A stretch of DNA of 64,000 nucleotides from Piscinibacter sp. HJYY11 (GTDB lineage: Bacteria > Pseudomonadota > Gammaproteobacteria > Burkholderiales > Burkholderiaceae_C), in the NCBI RefSeq assembly GCF_016735515.1, contig NZ_JAERQZ010000001.1, forward strand, positions 2,032,646 to 2,096,645. Direction: 5' to 3'. This document shows positions 27,212 through 36,493 of this stretch, piece after piece. The position numbers and the translations under genes were made by a program. Within the stretch, counting starts at the first letter, position 1. Each line of letters opens with the position of its first letter. The notes under the pieces are model-generated. The model was given only the letters and a program-made list of their open reading frames with translations. It made no database searches and was not told where the DNA came from.

Positions 27212-27805
27212 ATGACCGAACGCCCTCCCCTGATCCTGGGTTCAACCTCGCGCTATCGCCGCGAAATGCTGCAACGCTTGCGTCTGCCATTTGATGTCGA
27301 CGCACCCCGGGTGGACGAGACCCCGCTTGCCGGTGAGGCCCCGCCGGCGCTGGCCTTGCGCTTGGCATTGGCCAAAGCCCGAGAGGTGGCGGCCCGCCAT
27401 CCCCATGCAGTGGTGATCGGTTCGGACCAAGTGGCCGACCTTGCCGGGCAACCGATCGGCAAACCAGGCGACCACGCGCACGCCACCGACCAGCTCAGGG
27501 CCATGAGCGGCCGTTCCGTGGTGTTCCAGACAGCGGTGTCGGTGGTCTGCCTGTCGGGGCGCTACGAGGCCAGCGCCCTGGTCCTGGTCACCGTGCGTTT
27601 CCGGGACTTGAGCGATGCTGAGATCGAGCACTACCTGCAAGCCGAACAACCCTACGACTGTGCCGGCAGCGCGAAGTCCGAAGCTCTGGGTATCGCCCTG
27701 TTGAGCGCGATTCAATCCGACGATCCAACGGCACTGGTCGGGCTGCCGCTGATCAAGACCTGTGAGCTGCTTCGCGGAGCGGGCATCGACCCGCTGGTCC
27801 GATGA
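27212..27805 (+). CDS. maf: Maf/YceF-type nucleotide pyrophosphatase
   Basis: A 197-residue house-cleaning pyrophosphatase that hydrolyses non-canonical or methylated nucleoside triphosphates. It has LGSTSRYRREML at the start, DETPLAGE and IGSDQVADL. The Ser-x-Tyr-Arg pattern points to the YceF branch (7-methyl-GTP) rather than the dTTP/UTP branch. The ATG at 27212 is chosen because it begins the conserved domain. It overlaps the next gene by 4 bases. Confidence 0.92.
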   Translation: MTERPPLILGSTSRYRREMLQRLRLPFDVDAPRVDETPLAGEAPPALALRLALAKAREVAARHPHAVVIGSDQVADLAGQPIGKPGDHAHATDQLRAMSGRSVVFQTAVSVVCLSGRYEASALVLVTVRFRDLSDAEIEHYLQAEQPYDCAGSAKSEALGIALLSAIQSDDPTALVGLPLIKTCELLRGAGIDPLVR

Positions 27806-28566
27806 GCGGCCGGCCAGGGCACCTGATCCTCGTGCCCAACACACTTGACCTGGGAAGCAGCGTCGACACCGACCTGCGCGCGGTTCTTCCTCTCGCAGCC
27901 CTCGAGGCAGGAGCTCGCCTGACCCACTGGGTGGCGGAGAACGCCAAGACGACGCGGGCATTTCTCAAGCGCGTGAATTCGGTGATTCCATTGGCTCAGC
28001 CGCTCCAGGCCGTGTCCATCGTCGAACTGCCCCGGCCCATCAAAGGCGCCAAGGCGGCGGCGCCGATCAACTGGACACAACTGCTGGAGCCTGCGCTACA
28101 GGGACACGACCTGGGCCTCATTTCGGAAGCGGGCCTGCCCGCCGTGGCCGACCCCGGCGCAGGACTGGTCCAGGCCGCTCACGCGCACAAAATTCCTGTT
28201 CGCGTCTTGAGCGGCCCCAGCTCACTCATGCTGGCGCTGGCCGGCAGCGGCCTCAACGGCCAGAGCTTTGCATTCGTGGGTTATTTGCCAGTGGAAGCCG
28301 GCGAGCGCGGCGCGCGGATCCGCGAGTTGGAAGCCGCCTCCCGGCGCGCCTCCCAAACCCAGCTCGTCATCGAGACGCCCTACCGCAACGAGGCGCTGCT
28401 CGGCGCGCTGCTGTCGCATTTGAAGGGCGACACCTGGCTCTCGGTGAGCTGCGGCCTGACCTTGGCGCAGGCCTGGACGCGCACCGATACCGTCGCCACA
28501 TGGAAATCGTCGCCAGCCCGGATGCCCGCCGACGTGCCGGCCGTGTTCCTGTTTCTGGCCAGCTGA
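27802..28566 (+). CDS. RsmI-like SAM-dependent methyltransferase (tetrapyrrole-methylase fold)
   Basis: A 254-residue protein with the tetrapyrrole-methylase fold shared by RsmI, which 2'-O-methylates C1402 of 16S rRNA. The SAM-binding loop reads GLISEAGLPAVADPGAGLV (compare VSDAGTPLISDPG in RsmI), and VLSGPSSLMLALAGSGL and GYLP follow. The amino end PNTLDLG is altered relative to RsmI. Members of this shorter branch often lie beside maf. The target is unknown. The start overlaps the maf stop as ATGA. Confidence 0.78.
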   Translation: MSGRPGHLILVPNTLDLGSSVDTDLRAVLPLAALEAGARLTHWVAENAKTTRAFLKRVNSVIPLAQPLQAVSIVELPRPIKGAKAAAPINWTQLLEPALQGHDLGLISEAGLPAVADPGAGLVQAAHAHKIPVRVLSGPSSLMLALAGSGLNGQSFAFVGYLPVEAGERGARIRELEAASRRASQTQLVIETPYRNEALLGALLSHLKGDTWLSVSCGLTLAQAWTRTDTVATWKSSPARMPADVPAVFLFLAS

Positions 28567-28576
28567 AGCGCCGCGG

Positions 28577-30076
28577 TTAGCTGTTGGGCGTGGCCGGCGG
28601 CTTGGCGCCGAACAGTGCGGCAACCTTCTTTTTCGGCTTGATGTTGGGTGACAGCCCGCGGCCGGTGCTCACCGGGGCCGCCTTGCTTCGTTCCCAGGCC
28701 GGCGCCTCTTCGGACGTGCTCGGCTCGTAGGGCTTGTCGAAGAACGGGTCACGCGGCGCGGCCTTGGGGGCAGCGTAGCTGCGGGTGGCACGCGGCGGCG
28801 CTTCGTCCGACGTAGCCTCGCGTCCGCGCCGGCGATCCTCGCGATCGCGCAAGGGCCGGCCTTCGTCCAGCTCGAGGGGTTCCAGTTCGATCTTCTTCTT
28901 GATGAGCTTTTCGATGTCGGACACCAGCCGGGTGTCGTCCCGCGTGACCAGCGTCATTGCCAAGCCCGAGGCACCAGCGCGGCCAGTGCGGCCGATCCGG
29001 TGCACATAGTCTTCCGCATTGAACGGCACGTCGAAATTGAACACCGCCGGCAGGTCGGCAATGTCCAAGCCGCGAGCCGCCACGTCGGTGCAGACCAGCA
29101 CGTCGACCTCCGCGCGCTTGAACGCGTCCAGCGCCTTCAGGCGCTCGTCCTGCGATTTGTCGCCGTGCAACGCGTTGGTGCGCAGGCCATCGCGCTCCAG
29201 CGAGCGCGCCAGCCGCGCGCAGCCCAGCTTGGAGTTGACGAAGACGATCGCCTGCGAGATTTCGCGGTCCTTCAGCAGCTTTCGCACCGCCGCCCGCTTG
29301 TCATCGGCGGCCACGCTGTAGAAGCGCTGCTCCACCGTCGAGGCCGTGGCGTTTGGCCGCGCCACCTCGACGAGGATCGGGTCCTGCAGATAGCTTTCTG
29401 CCAAGCGTTTGATCTCGGGCGAGAACGTGGCCGAGAACAGCAGCGTCTGCCGCTGCTTGGGCAGGTAGCTGAGGATGCGTTGCAGGTCGGGCAGGAAGCC
29501 GATGTCGAGCATACGGTCGGCTTCGTCGAGCACCACGTACTCGACCTGGTTGAGCACGCAGTTCTTGGCTTCGATGTGGTCCAGCAGCCGGCCGGGCGTG
29601 GCGATCAGCACCTCGACACCCGTCTTGAGCTCCAGTGTCTGCGGCTTCATGTCGATGCCACCGAAGACCACCATCGCCCGCAGCTTCGTGTGCTTGGAAT
29701 AGGCCTTGATGTTTTTCGCCACCTGGTCGGCGAGCTCGCGCGTCGGTGCCAGCACGAGGGCGCGCACGGGGTGGCGCGCGGGCGAGGCGCTGCTGTTCTC
29801 GTGCTTGAGCATCTTCTGCAGGAGGGGCAACGAAAACGCGGCTGTCTTGCCCGTGCCGGTCTGGGCGGCGCCCATGACGTCGCGGCCGGCAAGCACGATC
29901 GGGATTGCCTTCGCCTGGATGGGCGTCATGGTCGTGTAGCCGGATTCGGCCACCGCCTTCTCGAGCACAGGGGCGAGCCCCAAGGATGAGAACTGCATGG
30001 CCTCCGCAGGCGGCGCAGTGGCAGGCGCCTCTTGTGAAGGCACGAGACCGAGGGGTTCAACGTCTGTCTGAGTCAT
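28577..30076 (-). CDS. rhlE: DEAD-box RNA helicase, RhlE type
   Basis: A 499-residue ATP-dependent RNA helicase. The nine motifs are present, among them the Q motif (TTMTPIQAKAIP), AQTGTGKTA, PTRELADQ, VLDEADRMLD, SATFSPE and HRIGRTGRAG. The carboxy 110 residues are basic and disordered and end FGAKPP, typical of RhlE in Burkholderiales. It would act in ribosome maturation or RNA decay with RNase E. The ATG at 30076 has a poorly spaced AGG upstream; a start at 29998 is possible. Confidence 0.92.
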   Translation of the reverse strand: MTQTDVEPLGLVPSQEAPATAPPAEAMQFSSLGLAPVLEKAVAESGYTTMTPIQAKAIPIVLAGRDVMGAAQTGTGKTAAFSLPLLQKMLKHENSSASPARHPVRALVLAPTRELADQVAKNIKAYSKHTKLRAMVVFGGIDMKPQTLELKTGVEVLIATPGRLLDHIEAKNCVLNQVEYVVLDEADRMLDIGFLPDLQRILSYLPKQRQTLLFSATFSPEIKRLAESYLQDPILVEVARPNATASTVEQRFYSVAADDKRAAVRKLLKDREISQAIVFVNSKLGCARLARSLERDGLRTNALHGDKSQDERLKALDAFKRAEVDVLVCTDVAARGLDIADLPAVFNFDVPFNAEDYVHRIGRTGRAGASGLAMTLVTRDDTRLVSDIEKLIKKKIELEPLELDEGRPLRDREDRRRGREATSDEAPPRATRSYAAPKAAPRDPFFDKPYEPSTSEEAPAWERSKAAPVSTGRGLSPNIKPKKKVAALFGAKPPATPNS

Positions 30077-30108
30077 CCTAGGATTATCTCCCGGGCCACC
30101 GATGCCCA

Positions 30109-30136
30109 TTTCGGGACCTCGGCGGCCCTCTAGAAT
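30109..30136 (+). promoter_or_regulatory. Candidate promoter of the rfb operon
   Basis: TAGAAT at 30131-30136 with TTTCGG at 30109-30114 (16-base spacer) lies 56 bases before rfbB, in the 116-base gap to the divergent helicase gene. The -35 is weak; the -10 is in the usual CTAGAATCG context. Confidence 0.45.
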
Positions 30137-30192
30137 CGCCGCGTCCCAGCCGGTGCTGCTTCGCACCCCACACACAGATCCACAGGAAGCTC

Positions 30193-31260
30193 ATGATTCT
30201 TGTCACCGGCGGCGCCGGCTTCATCGGCGCAAACTTTGTGCTCGACTGGATCGAGGCCACCGGCGAGCCGGTCGTGAACCTCGACGCCCTCACCTACGCC
30301 GGGAATCTGGCCAACCTCAAGTCGCTGGCTCAAGACAAGCGACACATCTTCGTCCAGGGCGACATCGGCGACCGGGCCCTGGTCGACAAGTTGCTCAAGG
30401 ACCACCAGCCGCGCGCCATCGTGCACTTTGCGGCCGAAAGCCACGTGGACCGCAGCATTCACGGCCCCGGTGCCTTCGTGCAGACCAACGTCAACGGCAC
30501 CTTCACGCTGCTTGAGGCGGCGCGCGGCCATTGGATGCAGCTTCAGGGCGCCGCGAAAGACGCCTTTCGCTTCCATCACGTCTCGACAGACGAGGTCTAC
30601 GGTTCGCTCAAACCGAACGACCCACCTTTCACCGAGACCCACCCCTACGAGCCCAACAGCCCGTATTCCGCAAGCAAGGCCGCCAGCGACCACATGGTGC
30701 GCGCATGGCATCACACCTACGGCCTGCCTGTCATCACCACCAACTGCAGCAACAACTACGGGCCCTATCACTTTCCCGAGAAGCTGATCCCACTGATGAT
30801 CGTCAACGCGCTGGCTGGCAAGCCGCTGCCGGTGTACGGCGACGGCATGCAGGTCCGCGACTGGCTCTACGTCAAAGACCATTGCTCGGCGATTCGCGAA
30901 GTGCTGGCGCGCGGCAAGGTCGGCGAGACCTACAACGTCGGCGGCTGGAACGAGAAGCCGAACATCGAGATCGTGAAGACGATCTGCGCGTTGCTCGACG
31001 AGCTGCGCCCCGACCCAGCCGGCAGCTATGCCCGCCACATCACCTACGTCACCGACCGACCTGGCCACGACCGCCGCTATGCCATCGACGCCCGCAAGCT
31101 CGAGCGCGAGCTCGGCTGGAAACCGGCCGAGACCTTCGAGACCGGCATCCGAAAGACGGTGAGGTGGTACCTCGACAACGCCGATTGGGTGGCGCAGGTG
31201 CAAAGCGGTGCTTACCGCGAGTGGGTGTCGCGCAACTACGCCGCCCGGTCGGCCGCATGA
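30193..31260 (+). CDS. rfbB: dTDP-glucose 4,6-dehydratase
   Basis: A 355-residue NAD-dependent enzyme, second step of dTDP-L-rhamnose synthesis. It is an extended short-chain dehydrogenase with [11 protein letters not shown] at the start, the catalytic Asp-Glu pair in STDEVYG, and [10 protein letters not shown] with the Tyr and Lys. The ribosome site is AGGAAG. The stop overlaps the rfbD start as ATGA. First gene of an rfbBDAC operon. Confidence 0.97.
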   Translation: MILVTGGAGFIGANFVLDWIEATGEPVVNLDALTYAGNLANLKSLAQDKRHIFVQGDIGDRALVDKLLKDHQPRAIVHFAAESHVDRSIHGPGAFVQTNVNGTFTLLEAARGHWMQLQGAAKDAFRFHHVSTDEVYGSLKPNDPPFTETHPYEPNSPYSASKAASDHMVRAWHHTYGLPVITTNCSNNYGPYHFPEKLIPLMIVNALAGKPLPVYGDGMQVRDWLYVKDHCSAIREVLARGKVGETYNVGGWNEKPNIEIVKTICALLDELRPDPAGSYARHITYVTDRPGHDRRYAIDARKLERELGWKPAETFETGIRKTVRWYLDNADWVAQVQSGAYREWVSRNYAARSAA

Positions 31261-32153
31261 AGATCCTGCTGCTGGGCAAGAACGGGCAGGTCGGTTGGGA
31301 GCTGCAACGTTCGCTGGCGCCGTTGGGCGAGGTGGTGGCACTCGATTTCGACAGTCCAGGCCCGCTGGCGGCCGACTTCTCGAGGCCCGAATCGCTGGCC
31401 GCCACCGTGCGCGCGGTCGCGCCGCAGTTGATCGTCAACGCCGCGGCGCACACCGCCGTCGACAAGGCCGAAAGCGAACCCGACCTCGCCCGCACCGTCA
31501 ACGCGTCGGCCGTCGGCGTGATCGCCCGCGAGGCCGCGGCCATCGGCGCCTGGCTCGTGCACTACAGCACCGACTACGTCTTCGACGGCAGCGGCAGCAC
31601 CCCGTGGATCGAAGACTCGCCCACCGGGCCCCTGAGCGTGTACGGCAAGACGAAGCTGGAAGGCGAAGACGCCATCCGTGCGAGCGGCGCCAAGCACCTC
31701 ATCTTCCGCACAAGCTGGGTGTATGGCGCGCGCGGCGGCAACTTCGCCAAGACCATGCTTCGCTTGGCGAAGGAGCGCGACAAGCTCACCGTGATCGACG
31801 ACCAGATCGGCGCTCCGACTGGCGCCGACCTGTTGGCCGACATCACGGCCCTCGCCCTGCGCGCGGCCTTGCAGGAACCGGTCCTCTCGGGCACCTACCA
31901 CGCGGTCGCGTCGGGCGAAACCAGCTGGTACCACTATGCGCGCCACGTGATCGAGTTCGCACGCCGTCATGGTCAACCGATCAGGGTTGCACCCCAGGGG
32001 ATCGAGCCCGTTCCGACCAGTGCCTTTCCAACGCCGGCCAAGCGCCCCAGCAACTCGCGCATGAACACCTCCAAGCTCCAGCAGGCATTCGGACTGACAC
32101 TGCCGCACTGGCACACAGGAGTGGAACGCATGCTGACCGAAGTGTTGATCTGA
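31257..32153 (+). CDS. rfbD: dTDP-4-dehydrorhamnose reductase
   Basis: A 298-residue NAD(P)H-dependent reductase, last step of dTDP-L-rhamnose synthesis. It begins [20 protein letters not shown]; other motifs are [21 protein letters not shown] and the catalytic YGKTKLEGE. The start at 31257 is fixed by the conserved beginning and the ATGA overlap with rfbB. Confidence 0.96.
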   Translation: MKILLLGKNGQVGWELQRSLAPLGEVVALDFDSPGPLAADFSRPESLAATVRAVAPQLIVNAAAHTAVDKAESEPDLARTVNASAVGVIAREAAAIGAWLVHYSTDYVFDGSGSTPWIEDSPTGPLSVYGKTKLEGEDAIRASGAKHLIFRTSWVYGARGGNFAKTMLRLAKERDKLTVIDDQIGAPTGADLLADITALALRAALQEPVLSGTYHAVASGETSWYHYARHVIEFARRHGQPIRVAPQGIEPVPTSAFPTPAKRPSNSRMNTSKLQQAFGLTLPHWHTGVERMLTEVLI

Positions 32154-32172
32154 CCTTCTCAAACGCGCACAC

Positions 32173-33066
32173 ATGAGCACAGCTTCGAATCGCAAAGGCA
32201 TCATCCTCGCGGGCGGCTCCGGGACCCGCCTGCACCCGGCCACGCTGGCGATCAGCAAGCAGCTGCTGCCGGTGTATGACAAGCCGATGGTGTATTACCC
32301 GTTGGCGACGCTCATGCTGGCTGGCATCCGCGACATCCTGCTCATCAGCACACCGCAGGATACGCCGCGCTTCGAGGCGTTGCTCGGAGATGGCGCCAAG
32401 TGGGGCATCAACATCAGCTACTGCGTGCAGCCAAGCCCTGATGGCCTGGCCCAGGCTTTCATCCTTGGCAAGCAATTCGTGGGCGGTCATCCGAGTGCCC
32501 TGGTGCTTGGAGACAACATCTTCTACGGGCATGACTTGCAGAGGCTTTTGCACTCAGCTGCAGGGCGCGAAAGCGGTGCATCTGTGTTTGCCTATCACGT
32601 GCACGACCCGGAGCGCTACGGCGTGGTGGACTTCGACGACCAAAAACGAGCGCTCAGCATCGAGGAAAAGCCAAAGGTGCCGAAGAGCAATTACGCGGTC
32701 ACCGGCCTGTACTTCTATGACGAGCAGGTGTGCGACATCGCCTCCAGCATCAAGCCATCAGCCCGCGGAGAACTCGAAATCACCGACGTCAACGCCCGCT
32801 ATTTGCAACAGGGTCAGCTCAACGTCGAGATCATGGGGCGCGGTTATGCGTGGCTCGATACCGGGACGCATGACAGCCTGATGGAAGCAGGTCAGTTCAT
32901 TGCCGTCCTCGAGAAGCGGCAAGGACTGAAGGTGGCATGCCCCGAAGAAATCGCCTTCCGCGCGGGGTGGATCACTGCCGAGCAGGTGGTTGCCATGGCT
33001 CAGCCCATGCTGAAGAATGGGTACGGGCAGTACCTCATGCAGATCGTGAAGAGCCAGGTGTTTTGA
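32173..33066 (+). CDS. rfbA: Glucose-1-phosphate thymidylyltransferase
   Basis: A 297-residue enzyme, first step of dTDP-L-rhamnose synthesis, using glucose 1-phosphate and dTTP. The nucleotide loop is [35 protein letters not shown] and [10 protein letters not shown] are all diagnostic of RmlA. Its stop shares one base with the rfbC start (TGATG). Confidence 0.97.
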   Translation: MSTASNRKGIILAGGSGTRLHPATLAISKQLLPVYDKPMVYYPLATLMLAGIRDILLISTPQDTPRFEALLGDGAKWGINISYCVQPSPDGLAQAFILGKQFVGGHPSALVLGDNIFYGHDLQRLLHSAAGRESGASVFAYHVHDPERYGVVDFDDQKRALSIEEKPKVPKSNYAVTGLYFYDEQVCDIASSIKPSARGELEITDVNARYLQQGQLNVEIMGRGYAWLDTGTHDSLMEAGQFIAVLEKRQGLKVACPEEIAFRAGWITAEQVVAMAQPMLKNGYGQYLMQIVKSQVF

Positions 33067-33611
33067 TGAAGGTGACCAAGACTGCCATCGAGGGGGTGTT
33101 GATCCTCGAGCCGAAGGTGTTCGGGGACGCGCGCGGGTTCTTCATGGAGAGCTTCAACCAGGAAGCGTTCGACAACGCCACGGGCCAGAAGTGGTCCTTC
33201 GTCCAGGACAACCACTCACGTTCGGGCAAGGGCGTGTTGCGCGGCCTGCACTTCCAGGTGGCTCCACATGCGCAAGGCAAGCTCGTGCGCGTCACCCAGG
33301 GCACTGTCTTCGACGTTGCGGTCGACATCCGCCGCGACAGCCTGACATTCGGCGCCTGGGTCGGGGTGGAATTGAGCGGCGAGAGCCACCGGCAGCTGTG
33401 GATCCCGCCGGGCCTTGCGCACGGCTTCCTGGTACTCAGTGACTCCGCGGACTTTCTCTACAAGACGACAGCCTTCTATGCGCCGCAGGCCGAGCGTTCC
33501 TTGCGTTGGGACGACCCAGCTATTGGAATCCGCTGGCCCGATGTCGGCATCGCACCGACACTCTCGACCAAGGACGCAGCTGCCCCTACCCTGGCCCAGC
33601 TCACGCCCTGA
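33066..33611 (+). CDS. rfbC: dTDP-4-dehydrorhamnose 3,5-epimerase
   Basis: A 181-residue cupin enzyme, third step of dTDP-L-rhamnose synthesis. RGFFMESFNQ, VQDNHSRSGKGVLRGLHFQ (with the catalytic His) and IPPGLAHGFLVLSD are characteristic. Length and position complete the rfbBDAC set, so the cell can supply dTDP-rhamnose for the glycosyltransferases downstream. Confidence 0.97.
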   Translation: MKVTKTAIEGVLILEPKVFGDARGFFMESFNQEAFDNATGQKWSFVQDNHSRSGKGVLRGLHFQVAPHAQGKLVRVTQGTVFDVAVDIRRDSLTFGAWVGVELSGESHRQLWIPPGLAHGFLVLSDSADFLYKTTAFYAPQAERSLRWDDPAIGIRWPDVGIAPTLSTKDAAAPTLAQLTP

Positions 33612-33661
33612 GTCCGGCCCATTGGGTGTTCGGCATTCCGCGAAAGATCGCTCGCCACATC

Positions 33662-33674
33662 GTCCCTGAGGGAC
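33662..33674 (+). other. Short inverted repeat before the FkbM gene
   Basis: GTCCC-TGA-GGGAC lies 8 bases before the ATG at 33683, within the only gap (71 bases) between rfbC and the downstream sugar genes. As RNA it would form a small hairpin next to the start codon, where no ribosome site is evident. Nothing else was seen in this gap. Confidence 0.3.
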
Positions 33675-33682
33675 TTCATCTT

Positions 33683-34561
33683 ATGTCATTGCGCCAGCAC
33701 CTCAAGTCGCTGATCAATCTTTCGCCTTCTCTGTCCACCTTCCTGCGCAAGCAGAAAGAGGAACGCGCGAGGAAACGCCCCGCCGTCGTCACCCGCCACG
33801 GGTTCAGGTTCGCGGGTAACCCGGCCATGGAGGACGGCAGTTTCGAGCCGATTGAGACGTCGATCATCCGTAGTCTCGCGCCCGGCTATGACAACTTCGT
33901 CAACATCGGCGCGAATATCGGCTACTACTGCTGCCACAGCCTGCAACTCGGGCTGCCGACCATCGCATTCGAACCATCGCAAAGCAACCTTTCCTCTCTA
34001 TTGCGCAACCTGGTTGAGAACGGATGGGACGACCGCGTGGAGGTCTTTCCGCTCGCGCTGTCAGAACGCCCTGGCATCCTCAACTTCTTCGGTGAAGGCA
34101 CCGGCGCTTCGCTGCTGCCGGGGTGGGCAGGCGTGCCTTCCCAATACGTTTCACGCGTGCCAGTCTCAACGCTCGATCGCGTACTGGGAGACCGGCTCCT
34201 GGAACGCCGCAACTTCTTCGTCATCGACGTAGAGGGAGCCGAACTTGGCGTGCTGCGCGGCGCCGCACGCCACCTCGACCAGATGGCTGGATCTGCCTGG
34301 ATGGTCGAGATCTGCATATCCGAGCACCTGCCTGCCGGGCAGAAGACGAACCCGCACCTCCGTCAGACCTTCGACATGTTCTGGTCGCGCGGATTCACGG
34401 CACACACAGCGGACGGAAAGGCCACGGCGGTCACTCCAGAGATGATCGACGCCATCGTGCAGAGCGGCGTCGACACCCTAGGCACCCACAACTTCGTCTT
34501 CTTCAAAGGCCCGGTCGACCGTGTCATGCTCGACAAACTACGGCCATCAGGCAAGAGTTGA
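33683..34561 (+). CDS. FkbM family methyltransferase
   Basis: A 292-residue SAM-dependent O-methyltransferase. The FkbM pattern is clear: FVNIGANIGYY (SAM-binding loop), AFEPSQSN, and FFVIDVEGAELGVLRG. Members in polysaccharide clusters methylate sugar hydroxyls. The acceptor here cannot be told; the place right after the rhamnose genes makes rhamnose a possible target. No clear ribosome site precedes the ATG; the start is set by the helical beginning MSLRQHLKSLINLSP. Confidence 0.85.
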   Translation: MSLRQHLKSLINLSPSLSTFLRKQKEERARKRPAVVTRHGFRFAGNPAMEDGSFEPIETSIIRSLAPGYDNFVNIGANIGYYCCHSLQLGLPTIAFEPSQSNLSSLLRNLVENGWDDRVEVFPLALSERPGILNFFGEGTGASLLPGWAGVPSQYVSRVPVSTLDRVLGDRLLERRNFFVIDVEGAELGVLRGAARHLDQMAGSAWMVEICISEHLPAGQKTNPHLRQTFDMFWSRGFTAHTADGKATAVTPEMIDAIVQSGVDTLGTHNFVFFKGPVDRVMLDKLRPSGKS

Positions 34562-34564
34562 GAG

Positions 34565-35581
34565 ATGAGCGCGTTCATTCCGGGCAGTAAAGACTTGAAG
34601 CCGTTCGAAATCCACACGCCATCCGGCCCGCACGCCTCAAGGTCCACCTCAGAAGCGTGCCGCATCTGCGGCAGCAACGGTGCGTCCAGGACCGTCGAAG
34701 CGCGCGAGCACATGTACGGCACGAGTGAGTCATTCCGCTACGTCCAGTGCCTTGGGTGCGGCGTCCTCTACCTCGCATCTCCTCCCGCAGACATGGCCCG
34801 GTTCTACCCGGCCGATTCCTACTATTCGGTCAGGGGCATGCGGGGTGCGCTACGGCGCTGGGCCATGGAGGCCCGCGACAAGTCGTATGTCGGCGAGAGC
34901 CTGCTCGGACGCTTGCTCGCCAAACGGTTTCCAAACAGCGCCATTGCGTCCACTGTGGCTCTCGCGAAGGGCCGCAAGAGCCGCATCCTCGACGTCGGGT
35001 GCGGCTCGGGCGATTTGCTTAAATCGATGGCAAGACTGGGCTACGTGAACCTCGTGGGTGTCGATCCGCTCCTGCAGGGCAGCACTCTCTCAGACGGCGT
35101 CCAACTCCATGGCGGCGAGATCGCAGATGTACCCGGGCAGTTCGATCTCGTCTGCTTTCACCATTCCCTCGAGCACATCGCCGATCAGGTAGGCGTGCTG
35201 CAGCAGGCGGCCTCCAAACTCGCGCCGGACGGTTCAGTGCTGGTGCGCGTGCCCACGTCGGAGTGCCTGGCCTTCACCCTCTTCGGAGAGCACTGGTTCC
35301 AGATTGATGCGCCACGCCATCTTTACCTTCACTCACAGAAGTCGCTTGAGATCGTCGCCAACGCCGCGGGGCTGGAGGCGGTGAGTTTCAGCCGCGATTC
35401 TCAACCCATGCAGTTTTGGGCCAGCCAGCTGTACGCAGACGGCCACTCCCTGGTGTCGCCGCAAGCCAAAGCATACGCTGCGCGCTACTCGACACGCTTT
35501 TACAGACGCTTGTCGGCTTGGTTGAACGAGCAAGGACAAGGTGACCAGATGGTGGTGAGGCTTCGCCCTCTCTGGGCGTGA
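34565..35581 (+). CDS. Class I SAM methyltransferase with amino-terminal zinc ribbon
   Basis: A 338-residue protein. An amino-terminal zinc-ribbon-like part (CRICGS near 36-41 and CLGCG near 60-64) is followed by a Rossmann methyltransferase domain with LDVGCGSGDLLKSM and a FHHSLEHIAD stretch in place of the usual catalytic loop. Such two-part proteins are common in O-antigen clusters and alkylate sugars or amino-sugar intermediates. It starts 3 bases after the FkbM stop. Confidence 0.8.
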   Translation: MSAFIPGSKDLKPFEIHTPSGPHASRSTSEACRICGSNGASRTVEAREHMYGTSESFRYVQCLGCGVLYLASPPADMARFYPADSYYSVRGMRGALRRWAMEARDKSYVGESLLGRLLAKRFPNSAIASTVALAKGRKSRILDVGCGSGDLLKSMARLGYVNLVGVDPLLQGSTLSDGVQLHGGEIADVPGQFDLVCFHHSLEHIADQVGVLQQAASKLAPDGSVLVRVPTSECLAFTLFGEHWFQIDAPRHLYLHSQKSLEIVANAAGLEAVSFSRDSQPMQFWASQLYADGHSLVSPQAKAYAARYSTRFYRRLSAWLNEQGQGDQMVVRLRPLWA

Positions 35582-35587
35582 GTCGCC

Positions 35588-36490
35588 ATGCCCAACGCCG
35601 TCGTTCTTAGCATTCTGCTACCCGCATACAACTACCCCGAAGGTATCGCGCGGACGCTGACCACTTTGAGCACCCTGCGCGATCGTAAGGATGTCGAAGT
35701 CCTTATCTACGACGACTCCTCCAACACGCAGGCCGCGGAAGCGATCCGCGTGCATGCAGCGCGCGCCTTTCCTCGCGCGTCCTATCGGAGAAATACGCCA
35801 CCGCTTGGCGCACCAGGCAACTGGAACCGGCTGCTGGCCGACGCACGTGGCCGCCACCTCTGGCTGATTCACCATGACGAATGGCCGGGCGACCGCCATC
35901 TGGCCGAGGACCTCGTTCGAACACTTGAGGGCGAAGCTCCCCCTGACGTGATCGTGCTTGGGTGCCGCGCAACCCGCGACGTCCACAAGGCATTCAAGCT
36001 TCACTTCCCAATGTCCTGGGTCGGGCGCGTCGTCAAGGACTACCCCCACTACCTCCTGCGGCGCAACGTCATTGGCGCGCCTTCGATGGTGGTCGCGAAT
36101 CGATCGCTCTACGGCAGCTTCGACGCCCGGCTGCGTTGGTATGTCGATGTCGAGTTGTACTACAGGATGTTCAGACAGCAGCCGAAGCTGGTGGTGCTGC
36201 ACGACCGTTTCGTACTGTCACTCATTCGCCAGGACTCCATCACCGCGGAAGTGCGGCCAGAGATCGCAGCCCTGCGATCCGCGGAGAAGGACTATTTGCG
36301 GAACAAGCTTGGTCCGACCGACCGCAGCGACTGGATCACCCGTCCGGACTGGACGGGCCGACTAGCCCGAGCCGCCGAGCAGGGCGTCTGGATGGTCGCG
36401 CGCGGAGTAGCAAGCCTACTGGGTTCGTTTGGCTCGAAGAAGATCGGCGCTGTGCCTTTCGGCGACGATGCCTCACTCACGAAGCGCTGA
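35588..36490 (+). CDS. Family 2 glycosyltransferase
   Basis: A 300-residue GT-A enzyme, beginning VVLSILLPAYNYPEGIARTL. The nucleotide-binding Asp residues are in VLIYDDSSN, and the metal site is probably HHDEW (about 97-101) in place of a plain DxD. A family-2 catalytic base region follows (RWYVDVELYYRM). There is no membrane segment, so it should act at the inner face of the membrane and add one sugar to a lipid-linked chain. Donor and acceptor are unknown. Confidence 0.8.
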   Translation: MPNAVVLSILLPAYNYPEGIARTLTTLSTLRDRKDVEVLIYDDSSNTQAAEAIRVHAARAFPRASYRRNTPPLGAPGNWNRLLADARGRHLWLIHHDEWPGDRHLAEDLVRTLEGEAPPDVIVLGCRATRDVHKAFKLHFPMSWVGRVVKDYPHYLLRRNVIGAPSMVVANRSLYGSFDARLRWYVDVELYYRMFRQQPKLVVLHDRFVLSLIRQDSITAEVRPEIAALRSAEKDYLRNKLGPTDRSDWITRPDWTGRLARAAEQGVWMVARGVASLLGSFGSKKIGAVPFGDDASLTKR

Positions 36491-36493
36491 ACA